From Lantana camara (lineage: Eukaryota > Streptophyta > Magnoliopsida > Lamiales > Verbenaceae), in assembly GCA_037501455.1 (NCBI GenBank), contig CM074858.1, positions 81,070,501 through 81,134,500 on the forward strand: 64,000 nt of DNA, in the 5' to 3' direction. Every line of letters begins with the position of its first letter. Position 1 is the stretch's first letter. This document shows, one piece after another, positions 1 to 11,003 of this stretch. The position numbers were made by a program, and so were the translations under genes. The notes beneath the pieces are model-generated. The model saw only the letters and a list, made by a program, of their open reading frames with translations. It was not told the DNA's origin and ran no database searches.

Positions 1-2516
1 ATACACACCCAAAATCGTCATTTCGGCTTGCTCGGTTACGCCCTTTTTCTACTTTTTTGTCAAAATACAGTGCACAAAAGGATAAACATTCCTCTGCCAA
101 GTACCCTTCGGCAATTGAACCTTTTGGTCGTCCTCTATTCCGTACGTATGATTTCAAAGTACTTAAGTACCTACAAGGTGATAAAATTTGATCATCAATA
201 CAATGTAAAGTAATAAAACAAAATCATTAATTAAATTTTAGATATTTATTTCTACACTTACCTTTCAAGAGGGTACATCCAACGGTAATGAACAGGACCA
301 GCTAATTTTACCTCCGTAACCAAATGCACAGATAAATGAACCATGATATCAAAAAAGGCTGGTGGAAATATTTTTTCCAACTTACACAGTATGACAGCAA
401 TATCTTTTTCTAATCAAGCCAACTCCTTGTGATGGAGTGTTTTAGAACACACGTCTCTAAAGTAACAGCTCAATTGAATAAGTGCAGACCGTACTGGCTT
501 TGGAACATTTTACGCAAGGATAAAGTTAATAATTGTTGCATTAACACATGGCTGTCATGACTCTTGAGACCGAAAATCTTAGGTGGTTTTAGTTGTACAC
601 ACCTAGAAATATTTGATGCATAGCCATCAGGAACTTTAACATTTTTTAGCAGTTTACAGAAACTTTCCTTATCTTTTTTGTCCAATGCAAATGATGCTGC
701 TGGAAACCATTCTCGCCCAGACTCATCTACAAAAGGATGGAGTCTTGTTCTTATTCCCATGTTCTACATGTCCAAACGAGCATTGTAGTTGTCCTTCGAC
801 TTATCAGAATCAAGTAATGTATGCAAAATCTTATCACATACATTCTTTTCAATATGTATAAGATCCAGATTGTGTCTTACTACATTCGTTTCCCAATACG
901 ACAAATCAAACAAAATGCTCTTCTTCTTCTTCCTGTTATAAGGTAGTTTCCGATCACCAACCTTTTTCCCAAACATATTTTTAATGTCCTTTACATCATT
1001 ATATGCTGTAGTTCCTCTCAAATATTGCCCCGCTTTTCGGTGCTCCTCTGATCCATCAAATGAACCTTTATAAGTTCGATAAGGATGATCCTCGGGCAAG
1101 AAGATACAATGGCACATGTAGCAAAATTTGCGAGAATTATCGAGCCAAACAGAGTTAGTATCCGTGTAACACACTGGGCATGCTAATTGTCCCTTAGTAC
1201 TCCACCCCGATATGGCCGCAAGACCTGGAAAATCATTGATAGTCCACAACAATGCTGCTCGCATTTGAAAATTCTCTTTAGTAGAAACATTATACGTACA
1301 TACCCCAGTTTCCCATAATCTTTTCACCTCAGCAATGGCTGGTTGTAAAAATACGTTGAGATTATTACCTGGTCCAGTAGGGCCCGGTACAAGCAATGAC
1401 AACAAAAAGTACGACTTCTTCATACAATCACCAGGGGGCAAATTATACGGAATGAAAATGACTGACCATGTACTGTGTGCAGCATTCATAGTCCTAAATG
1501 GATTAAAACCATCTGTGGCCAAACCCAACTGTACATTACGTGCATTTTTAGCAAACTCAGGATGCTTAAAATCAAATGTACTCCAAGCTGGAGAATCGGC
1601 TGGATGTGTTATTACACCATCCTTAGTGCGTCCTTCATCATGTCACCTCATAAGGGATGTCGTTTCCTTACTCATAAAGAGTCTTTATAACCTTGGAATT
1701 AATGGAAAATGCCAAATAAGCTTCGTAGGAATTTTTTTGCCACCTTTATGCTTCCTTGATTCAACTGAATTTGATTCAGGTTCGGGCATTATCCATCGGG
1801 GTTCGCCACAGGTGTCACATCTATTTTTACTTTCATTGTCGCCCCAATATAACATACAATCATTGCGGCAAGCATCTATCTTGTTGTAATTCAAGCCTAA
1901 ATCCCTTAGAATCTTTTTAGATTCATAGTGATTCTTAGGCAACTGAACACCGTCTAGAAATGATTCACGTAACAAATCAAGTATCATTGTAAATGATTTA
2001 TCACTCTAGTTACCGAGACACTTGATTTGGAGCAATCGCACAATAAAATAAAGTTTAGAAAACTTGTGGCAACCAAGGTAAAGTTCCTGTTCTGAATCCT
2101 CCATAAGCTTATAAAATTTTTCAGCTTCTTCACATGGCTTTTGTGCTTGCTTAACTCCTGGAATTCTGTCTACATCATTAACTTCATTTTGCATCCCGAA
2201 CACATCATTCAACATCTCCAGCATATTATCTGAACTATTTCCAGCACCACAATCATAAGTCATATGTTCTCCATTAGAAGATAACTCTCCATGTAGTATC
2301 CACTTAGTGTACCCAGTTAAAAATCCATTCCAAAGAAGATGTTCTTCAACTACATTCCTCTTTTTACATAAGGTATTCATACACTTTTTACACGGGCATA
2401 AAATTATCTCCTAATTTGAATTTGAACAGGCGAAATCCAAAAAATATCTCTATCCATTCTGATATTCAGTACTTGTCCTTGGGAAATCCATCCATCGTTT
2501 ATCTACAAGAACAATA
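1..2516 (-). pseudogene. TNP2-like CACTA transposase, decayed, C-terminus beyond window
   Basis: This encodes the CACTA transposase that cuts and rejoins element ends in the nucleus. In order on the minus strand there is an N-terminal transposase-associated zinc domain (about 2510-2270, CPCKKCMN and EEHLLWNGF), then the TNP2 core (about 1990-770: NDCMLYWGD, RHNLDLIHIEKNVCDKIL, and CPVCYTDTN before it), then a DUF4218-like domain (about 480-262: FFDIMVHLSVHLVTEV, YRWMYPLER). After an intron comes GSIAEGYLAEECL (170 to 1). The frame from 2516 to about 480 is unbroken by indels but has at least six nonsense codons (two between 2510 and 2410, then near 2006, 1685, 1645 and 764). Several of these stand where Trp or Gln is expected. 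A frameshift near 475-485 and a TGA near 416 follow. A likely splice acceptor (TTGTAG) precedes the first coding exon at 2516. The gene is dead. Confidence 0.9.
171..261 (-). other. Intron in the TNP2-like transposase
   Basis: On the minus strand the DUF4218 exon ends ...CTTGAAAG, followed by GTAAGTGTAG (donor at 261). It resumes after TTGTAG (acceptor at 171) with GTACTTAAGTAC. Joining restores the family's conserved arginine at YPLER and continues the frame into the conserved GSIAEGYLAEE block, so this is a real 91-bp intron. Confidence 0.85.
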
Positions 2517-3262
2517 GAGTCTGTTTTTAATGAAGTAAATGTATAGGGATAAACATACTATCAGACTATCAGATTGGAACCAAAAATACACTAACTTCTC
2601 CTGTTAACTTTCAAAAAACTCAAAAATATTTCCATGCCAAAGAATTTACGTATATCCGGATCCATGCTAGATAATTTCATAAAATGTTGTAAATAAAAAA
2701 GCCTCAAGTCATTAGTATATCTTCACCTAAGTACAGAAACCACAGATTACAGGTTTAGAGTATTACAAAAATAATTATCCTATCTTGACATTAACAGATT
2801 ACACAAATTTACCCCAAAACATAAGTAATTGCGCAAAACTTATCCTAACTTCACAGTATGAGTTTTATTCACAATATCTCTAATTTAGGGAAAAAGTTTG
2901 TGTGATTAGACTAAACCTCAATATATAAGTTCCTGAAGATCCCCAATAACTAAGTTTCACAACCTCTTTTGGATTTAATCAGATTAGTAAGGCAATAATA
3001 ACCATCATGATGCTAAAAGGTGAATAATTCATAACAATTACAAACTAGAATCATGTCAGAGATAGAGTCAGAATTAAAACAACACAATTAAAAGAGATTC
3101 TTGTAAAAGAAAGAAAACCTTTTCTTTTATGATGTTCCAACTGTTAGATCTCTTGTTCTGGTGCAGAGGTGCTTTACACTGCCTTGTTACAGACTTCCCG
3201 GGATTCAAATGAAATGAGAATAACAAATTTTGCAACATAAAGATATAAATGAGCACATTTAC
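2517..3262. other. Non-coding CACTA interior (probable transposase 5' intron)
   Basis: AT-rich DNA upstream of the first recognisable transposase exon, with no ORF resembling a protein. Together with 7122-7890 it probably forms the large 5' intron of the transposase. The solo LTR at 3263 interrupts it. Confidence 0.5.
3258..3262. repeat. TSD (left) TTTAC of solo LTR
   Basis: TTTAC lies immediately before the LTR's TG and is repeated exactly at 7117-7121 after its CA. Confidence 0.9.
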
Positions 3263-3430
3263 TGTAACGCCCCGATTTCTCGGACGTAAAGGTACGACGT
3301 ATGTGTTTACCAAATTGCGCGAATTAATTGTTTTTACGTGTTTTATATTTAATTTTATTATAATTGTTATTATTATATTATATTATATTATTTTATATTA
3401 ATATTATTAATTTTATATATATATATTTCG

Positions 3431-3432
<2 letters not shown>

Positions 3433-3478
<46 letters not shown>
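3433..3478. repeat. (TA)n microsatellite
   Basis: An almost pure AT dinucleotide run inside LTR A. Shorter runs occupy the corresponding place in the related LTRs (about 41268-41288 and copies). Confidence 0.95.
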
Positions 3479-3481
<3 letters not shown>

Positions 3482-3869
3482 TAATTACTTTATTATTAAT
3501 TTAATGATTATGCTAATTATATGTTACGTTAATTAATCATGTTTTAATTAATTAATTGATTATTCATATATATATATATTTATACGTACAATATATAATT
3601 ATGCATGAAGATTTTATTTATGCATGAAAATTAATATATTTTTGCATGAAAATTTTATTTATGCATGGGAATTATAATATATGCATGGGATTTATGTTGA
3701 GTTGCTTGGATTGATCATATCACTAATTTTGTGCTTCGTTCTCTTATGAAATGATATTGAAATGCCACGAATTTGTAATATGTCGTACATATATGTGTTA
3801 TGGACATGATTTTATGCTCAAATTATGTTTTTGAATTCATTTGTTATGTTAACGAATTAAATTTTAATT

Positions 3870-4023
3870 GAGGAACCAAAACGGGAGCTAACGAGCACTT
3901 AGCGTACCCTTGGTTCCGAATTTAATATCTTGAGCTCGGGAACTCGGATTCGAGTTCCGTCAACTCCGCTGAACTCGTAACGAAAATTCGAGTTTAGTAA
4001 ACTTAGCCTTATAATTTTCCTAA
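3870..4023 (+). repeat. 154-bp LTR block identical between subfamilies
   Basis: Base-for-base identical to 41673-41826 and 48870-49023, and with one substitution to 56068-56221, although the flanking LTR sequence is clearly diverged. It contains inverted repeats: GGAACCAA paired with TTGGTTCC around a 30-nt loop, CGGGAACTCG with CGAGTTCCG, and AACTCG with CGAGTT. Confidence 0.85.
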
Positions 4024-4948
4024 TTCATTTGAAACTCCGAAATCCAACCGAAAAACGAAACGGAGACCAACTTGACCTTGTTGCACTAATTCAGCCATAA
4101 CTTGGCCAAACCATAACCAAAGTAACCATGGTTTGATTCCTTAGATCCCTAACTCAACCACCTAGCATGACATATCAAGCCCTAACCAAGATTATCCTCA
4201 CACAATCCCCAAAACTCAGCCAAAGCTACTGCTCTACAGTCTAGTCCCGAAACCCTTCATCCCTTGGAGATTTTGGAGCTCAAATCTCATCCAAACTTCA
4301 ACCAATCATCAAGGTAAGCTTAGGGTTGTATTATATGTTTATTTCTGAGCATTTTCATCCTTTCATTCACGAATTTGAGCATGGTTTCTTCATTTCTGGA
4401 CTGTTTTTCCCGAAATAGAGGATTTTGGCAAATTCTTGATCCCCTTCGATTCTCAATGGTTTTGATTGATTCCAAGCCTGAGATTAATTGTTTTGACTTC
4501 CTAATATCATTTATGATCTTTGATTTCGTGGTTGTTGAGATATTCATGAGATATCATTTATGAAATTTTAAGGAAATCCCACATGTATGTCACGTACGGT
4601 TGATGACTTGTTTGAGCTTGTTTGGGACTGAATTACTTGTTGAAATTATGATGTTTTGCTGCTTATTTGATGACCTTTTGGACCTGATCTGAGTCGTATG
4701 AGCTGAGAGCAAGCATGCTCTGTTTTTCCTCCAGTTTTGATCGGTTTTGGCTTGAGGATTGCTGTCAAAAACTGCTGTCATTTCCTTCCTTCTTTAGCTA
4801 TCAGTTCGTGGTTGTGTGGTGTGTATTTTAGTTGTGTTCTTGCTGCCTTTCTTGCTTAGTTTAGATGCCTTTGTTGCCTTCTTTCTTGCTGGAAATGGGC
4901 TGCTCTGTTTCTGCGTTTTGCTGTCCGAAACAGGGGGTGGCTGCTGTG

Positions 4949-5071
4949 CGACACGGTGGTGTCGTTTTTGGCCGTTCCGGCGAGGAACGGGGGTGCTGTG
5001 TGGGCTGGAGCTGCTGTACCGAGACACGGGGGTGTCTCGGTGCAGGCTGGGAGGGTGACACGGGGGTGTCA
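4949..5071 (+). repeat. Palindrome array in LTR A
   Basis: Units: CGACAC/GTGTCG around GGTG (4949-4964), a degenerate GGAACGGGGGTGCTG near 4984, CCGAGACAC/GTGTCTCGG around GGGG (5019-5040, perfect 9-bp arms) and TGACAC/GTGTCA around GGGG (5056-5071). The unit at 5019 is preceded by CTGTAC, like array units in the Athila element. A TATA-like TGTATAAT follows at about 5173. Confidence 0.85.
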
Positions 5072-7116
5072 GCCCGTTTTCTGAATTCTTTGCCTGCGTT
5101 TCTGGGATTGTTGCTGTGTGTGTATGCTGCTGTTTTGCTGCGTCTTTTGCTGCGTCTTTCCTGGGATTGCTGCTGTATAATCGTAATGCATGGTTGTGTT
5201 TGGTGTTGTGTATACAAATGCTTGTGTGTGTGTGTGATTGCATGCGTATATATGTATAATTGTGTATTGTGTGTTAGTGTGCATGCATGGGAGTGAGTTT
5301 TGTGTGTGCATGATTGTGTTTGTGCAGAATATATAGTATATATTTGCATGCATGGGTTATATTTATATATATGTAGTATATATGTGTTTTATGCATGCAT
5401 GTGTGTGTGTGTGTACGTGTATATATATTATTATATATATATGATTATGTATATATATTATATTATATGTATATTTATTATATATTTTGAATATTAATTG
5501 ATTTAATTTAATTATTGAAATTAATTGATTTCCATTTCGCGTATTTAATTACCGACTATTGATTGAACGTTTTATTTGTTTTATTCCTAATTGTGAATTT
5601 GAATAATTTGTGTTATGCTTATTTAATGAATTTTAGATTAATTGATATGCATTATAAATGTTTTGAATGTTATGAATTTATGAAATTTATATGAACATAT
5701 GAATTTATGAAATTATGAAATTGAATGAAATATATGAACGAATGATGTGATTATATGATTTAAATCTCTTAATAGTACACATGAACATTTTATTGTTATA
5801 ATATGATCATTTATGCATTCATGTCATATTCATTTCATTGCCGAGCGTCATATGTGGTTATTGAGTCTCATACCTTTTCTTTTACACAGATTCGGGTTTG
5901 GTCGGAGACGAGGACGAGCATTGAGACGCTTGTACCTTTCTTTTGCTTTGGTAAAGGTGGGTTTTTCTTCTACTAGTTACACAACCCTATAAATCCCTTA
6001 TGTGCAAAGTTTGAAGCCAAAATAATATATTTATATAAATCGAGTCATTTTGGGTAAATGATTTCAAACGTATGACCCCTTTTTAATTATGAAACCCTAC
6101 CTTATGTTTGGCGAGACACATTTCTGATTTCTGATTATACGGGCCCCGGGACTTAGTATATGTGGCTAACCGAGGAAGCAAGGGCTGACGGGGATCCCAT
6201 ATACTAGTTCCAACCAAACTACGGTGATACCGGCCTTCGCTAGGAGTTTTAGCGAGGAATGGGAGCTGAGTGCCCTTGGGGGATTCATGTACCCCCATTG
6301 GCCTATGTCTGAACCGGTGGTCAGGTCTAGCTAACTTGTCCACCACCTGGAGGAAGAAGGTGTATATGTATGATTATGATCATTTATGTATGTGCACGAA
6401 AGATATGTATGACAACCACTAATTATGATATGATTACACGAGGAGAAGGTTGGAGATTGTGCACGCTCACTCGCCGAGCTTAAATCCTTATGAGCAATTA
6501 TGAATGAATATGAACGTCGTAATCCCGTTGATGTTTTCTGTTGTTTTAACCACTTGGTAAATTCTTATCAAACTTCACACGGGATTAGGGCTTGCATGTA
6601 GATGTTTAATTTATGCGATATTATATATCTTATGCCCCGTTTTTATACCCACCAGTCTCTTTTAGACTGAACCCGGTTGTTTTTAGTTGTTTTGTGCAGG
6701 TATAGGAGTGCTAGGCGGGAATACAAGTCGTCTAGGTCTTGCATTTATGTTTAGCACCTCCTTTCAGTCTCATATTCATACTCTTGTTGCTACTTTTGTA
6801 TTTGATCATAGTATGGATTGGAGCGTTATGATTTTATAGGCCGTGAGTGCCGTTGGATATTCGAATGCTCTTGTATATCGATTTTTGGAGCTTGGTGGCT
6901 CAATGTATATACTTTGTCGTTATTGCTTCCGCAATTTTCTTTAACTCTGATTATATATGTTTCTTGAGTTGAATGGTTCAAGGGTTAGTCCCGCCTAGCA
7001 TAGCGTGTGTGTTGTGTCCCCGTTCGCCGTGGATTTGGCACGTGTATGGACTTCCATTTCATATACGGGTCGGGTCTCGGTGCGGGGGATGTGGTGCCTT
7101 ACGCTCGGGTGCTACA

Positions 7117-7121
7117 TTTAC
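7117..7121. repeat. TSD (right) TTTAC of solo LTR
   Basis: Matches 3258-3262. Confidence 0.9.
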
Positions 7122-8145
7122 AACAAGTGCAAGACTCAAAAATCAAATCATCTCAGTGTTATATGTTTAGTTAAGCAGGTTTAATTAAGCACACATAAAC
7201 ATATAACTCACCAATCCAGGAGAATGAGATGCACCTTATACATATTAAATCAACACCAAACCATGGATATACCATTAAAATATACCAAGTTATGCACGCA
7301 AACACTATATGCTTAGTTAAGCAGTCTCTTTGGAATCAACTAGCTAAAGATATCAACAATGAAGCAAGATTTTATCATAAATCTTGCAACTCGTGTTCAC
7401 TTTTACACATAAATAAATGGGGGAAAGTACATATAATCATCACAATCTGGAAAAAGAAGGCAATAAACCTGATCAAGGGGATATATTTACTCATACAGGC
7501 ACTTTGAAACAAATTACTGTGAGCAGTGTACTCAACATCTACACTTGCAGGCTAAGTCCATAATGGGTTGCTCATTAAATTACCCATGTATAATTAAATT
7601 TCTCAACTTCAAAGGCAAGCAGAAAGCACAACCATAAAACAAGGTTAGAAAACCCAAGCAATTCGACAATTTTCTCAACTGTGATGCATTTTGGACTTAG
7701 TGAAAACCCATTACACAGAATCTTTCAAATTCCAACTTACCCAAACCAATTCGACAAAATAGATTTTAGCTTACCCAAATTTCAGCTTGAATCCATACAA
7801 ATACCTTAAAACCCTGATCTGAAACACTAAAAATTTGAGCTCTAAATTGAGTTCCCATATACACAAAAGCTCAGAGAGGAGTTAGGTTACCTGAAACCCA
7901 CCGTCGGCGTAAGACCTCTTTCCACCGTCGGCTCAGAGAGGAGTTAGGTCTTTCCCGGTGCCTTCTTCCTCGGCTGAGATTCCCGTCCAATCTCCTTCTT
8001 CTCGGCTGAGATTCGTTGGCTGAGATTCCCGGCTTCTTCTTCCTCCGTCTGAGCTTCACTTCCTTGTCTGAGAATAGGGAGCACTTCCTTACTGAAGAAA
8101 GGGGATGAAGTACACTTTCCTTCTAATATCAGACATATGACTGTC
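7122..8145 (-). other. CACTA interior, possible non-coding first exon
   Basis: No recognisable protein. On the minus strand a donor-like TTTCAG|GTAACC lies near 7890, suggesting a first exon upstream (about 7891-8100) joined to the transposase exon at 2516. The exon region has short direct repeats: ctcagagaggagttagg at about 7871 and 7933, and three copies of ggctgagattc between 7970 and 8030. Exon assignment is inference. Confidence 0.35.
8141..8145. repeat. CTGTC, left flank of composite insertion
   Basis: CTGTC precedes the TGTAACATCTCG start and recurs at 20567-20571 after the TRIM end. This is consistent with a 5-bp target duplication around the whole block 8146-20566. Confidence 0.6.
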
Positions 8146-9082
8146 TGTAACATCTCGATTTTTTGGCCGTACAGGTACGCTCTAACGAGAGTGTTATATG
8201 TACATTTAAATTTGTTGTAAGATAGGAATTGTGATTTAATTAAATGCTCGTTCTTCATTTATGCTCTCACGTGCTCTTATGTGACCTAAGTGATTCTTAA
8301 AATGCATGAATGAGCTCGTACTTCGTTTATTTATTTAATATGCTAATCTCTTGCTTCTAGTATGACTTAAGAGATATGTTAACATGTAGGTTACGTATTA
8401 CTTTCATAGTATGGCATTTATGGATCCATTTAATATGAAATACGTGAAATATGAATGCATATGCCTTAAGTGTTGCATTTCATATGCATTTTATACATCA
8501 TATGCATTCGCCGAGCGTCAATTTGGTACATTTTGAGTCTAAGAACATCCTTAGTTGTTTCATTTGTTCAGAGTTTGGTCTTGGGGGTAACGAGGAGGTC
8601 CCGTAAGCGTCCGTTTGTGTCCGCTTTTATATCATTTTGCTCCACTACGTTGGAAAGGTGAGGTTTTCTTCCTTTTAGTTAAGTGACCTAGAACCCTAAT
8701 TGTATTTTAAGCCAGCATGCGACTTACGTATTATAATTATGTAAATCCGTTTTTGATTAGTATTTTGTGGGATTTATCCCGGTTGCTATGAAATCATTTT
8801 AAAACATTTTTATATATACGTAATCTATTTTACATTATTTGATTTGAAAGGGTTGGTGTATGTGAACGTTTTGAAAATAGCGAGATTACGACTTTGAATA
8901 ATAAGTCGGAAAATTATGAAATTTCAAAATTAATAAGACTATGAATTATGAACTTAAGAAATAGGCTCGGGGTAGTGGTATGTGATTCTCGGGTCGGCCG
9001 TGGGGTCGCCGAGCTCTCTCATCAACACAACCCCAATTTGATGTAGGGAGATTGTCCATCCTCGGGAGGTCGAGGGGAAGGT

Positions 9083-9087
9083 AATTT
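9083..9087. repeat. TSD (left) AATTT of copia element
   Basis: AATTT before TGTTGG, repeated at 19003-19007 after CCTAACA. Confidence 0.92.
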
Positions 9088-10987
9088 TGTTGGAAAACAC
9101 GAATCAGAAAGCAGCGGAAATTTAAAATTTTTTCAACAAAAGGATCTTGGACTCGTAATCGTGTATCCAAATTCGAAGGAATTAGAAACTTACTTTCTTA
9201 ATTGTCTTTCTTGAAGCTTTTCAAGCCACCCAAGAACGCTCTTCTCGCGGCTTGATCCCCTCTCCTTGGTAAAGCTCGAATCTTCAAACTTCTAACTTGA
9301 AGCTCTCTAGAGATAGTCCACCAACTTGACTACAATATAACTAGTAAGGATGCTAGTTCTCTAGTTAGTGTTTAGGTTTAAACTAGGGTTTTGTTTATCT
9401 TGGAGAAAGGATGGTGTTCAACACATGAACCAAAAGAATTCTCGATTAGCTCTAAGAGGAGCTCGAGCTCCCATATTTATAAGAAGGGAGTGGCCGAAAT
9501 TCCTAGTCCTCATGGACTAAGGATTTGGTCCCTCTCTCCTATTACTTGATCACCAAGTAATTTTGACTTTGACTTTGAATTCAAATTCAAATCAACTTTC
9601 AAGAGAGCTAAATATCCAAACTTTTTGGATAATTTTATACTTTATTTATTTAAAATAAATAACTTATTTTATCTAATTAATTAATTCACAATTAATTAAC
9701 TAGATTATTTTTCTCCAAAATTAGACTTTCTTTTTAATTCAAAATTAATCCAAAGTCTATTAAATAATTAACAAATTAATTATTTAATATATATACAATA
9801 TATATATATATATTCACGTGAGACACACGTGACCCACACGTGTGGTTTCACACGTGTGGAACCCTCTCGGCCCGATTAACTCGTTTAATCATTTTAAAGC
9901 CTCAACTCATGTAACCAAGTTGTTGTGTGTGACCCTATAGGTTCTCAATTCAATTAGCAGTGAACCTAATTAATTAATTCACTAATTAATTAATCAGTCC
10001 ACAGATTAAATGACCATAGTCTAGCAACAGGTGTTTAACCCCTGAGATTCGACAGAACCTTTAAGTCATTGATTAATGAGAGATACAATCCTCCTACTTA
10101 CTATCTCTCAACCAAGATCTAGGGTAAGGGAATAATCAGAACCCTAATAATCCGGTCTTAAAGCTAAGTGCATTTCATATCCATTTGATCTCAATCCAAG
10201 AAACCCTTTTCTTGATGTCTTGATCTACTGCCTTGGCCAAGGACTCCATATGGCATACGAATGACTTACACAATAATAGATCACCTTGCAAATGCAAGTG
10301 TAGGTCCTTTCTTGATTCTCATTCACTTTCATGAATCATTTGTGCAGCCCCAGCATAAGCCTTGAATCAGTTGTCTAAGGCGACACCCTTTAAAGCTTAT
10401 ACCTAAGACTACAGAGTTAACTCATAAAGTAACAAGGAACCTCAAGTCTAAGGATCAATTAATCACATCAATGACTCGTGAGATATTTCCTAATCTGGAA
10501 GTTTCCATTTCCTGAAATAGAAACTTCCTTTCCCATTTAGGAATCTTCTCACACGGGGCACCTCAGTGAACTTACTTATTAAAGTAAGCACCCTCATGTA
10601 TCACGCACGTATCAACTCTACACTTTGCACCTCCATGAAACAAGGTGGTCCTTCTTAAGGGCGTGATCCTACAAGCAAGCCTTAGAGGAGTCAGGTTGAC
10701 ACTCCCACTCTCTGTAGGACTCATCGGCTTGGAGCATTTTACTAATCATGACTTATGTGATATAGGGCTCGTTTCATGAACCATTTCACCTAAATGGTAG
10801 AGTCCTAAAGTCATCAGGATTAGGGGAGTTCTCATACATGCACAGCTAAAGTAAAAGCATACCAAACAAGAGCATATAAAGAAGTGTTGCCTCAATATGT
10901 TATTTTATTCAAAGATTGTCTGTGATTACAATAAGGAAAAGCACAAAGTGGATATACAATCGGCTTTCTAGGGCACTATTCCTAACA
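9088..10987 (-). repeat. Copia 3' LTR
   Basis: On the plus strand it runs TGTTGGAAAACACGAATCAG...CTATTCCTAACA. It has an AT-rich centre with a TATA run near 9790, a CACACGTGTGG palindrome near 9837-9860, and several internal inverted words. It matches 17068-19002. Confidence 0.93.
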
Positions 10988-10998
10988 ATCTCCCACTT
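10988..10998 (-). promoter_or_regulatory. Copia polypurine tract
   Basis: AAGTGGGAGAT on the minus strand directly abuts the 3' LTR. This is the expected plus-strand primer site. Confidence 0.85.
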
Positions 10999-11003
10999 GC
11001 CCG

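Larger units (their letters stand above)
3263..7116 (+). mobile_element. Solo LTR (LTR A), Tekay-like family
   Basis: A 3854-bp unit beginning TGTAACGCCCCG and ending CGGGTGCTACA, flanked by TTTAC on both sides, with no PBS, PPT or interior. This is a solo LTR left by LTR-LTR recombination. It is a diverged relative of the three LARD LTRs at 41074-59464. It shares with them the 154-bp block (3870-4023), an AAG|GTAAGC donor-like site at 4314, a palindrome array (4949-5071), a mini-exon-like cassette (5890-5956), the CAGTCT...AGACTG hairpin near 6655 and the conserved 3' end containing GTGCGGGGGATGTGGTGCC. Confidence 0.93.

Noticed and set aside
4794..5349. Overlapping minus-strand ORFs of 94-162 residues (and copies near 42620-43084, 49817-50281, 57015-57479)
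   Set aside because: They arise from palindromes and CA/TG-rich LTR sequence, overlap in several frames and resemble no protein.
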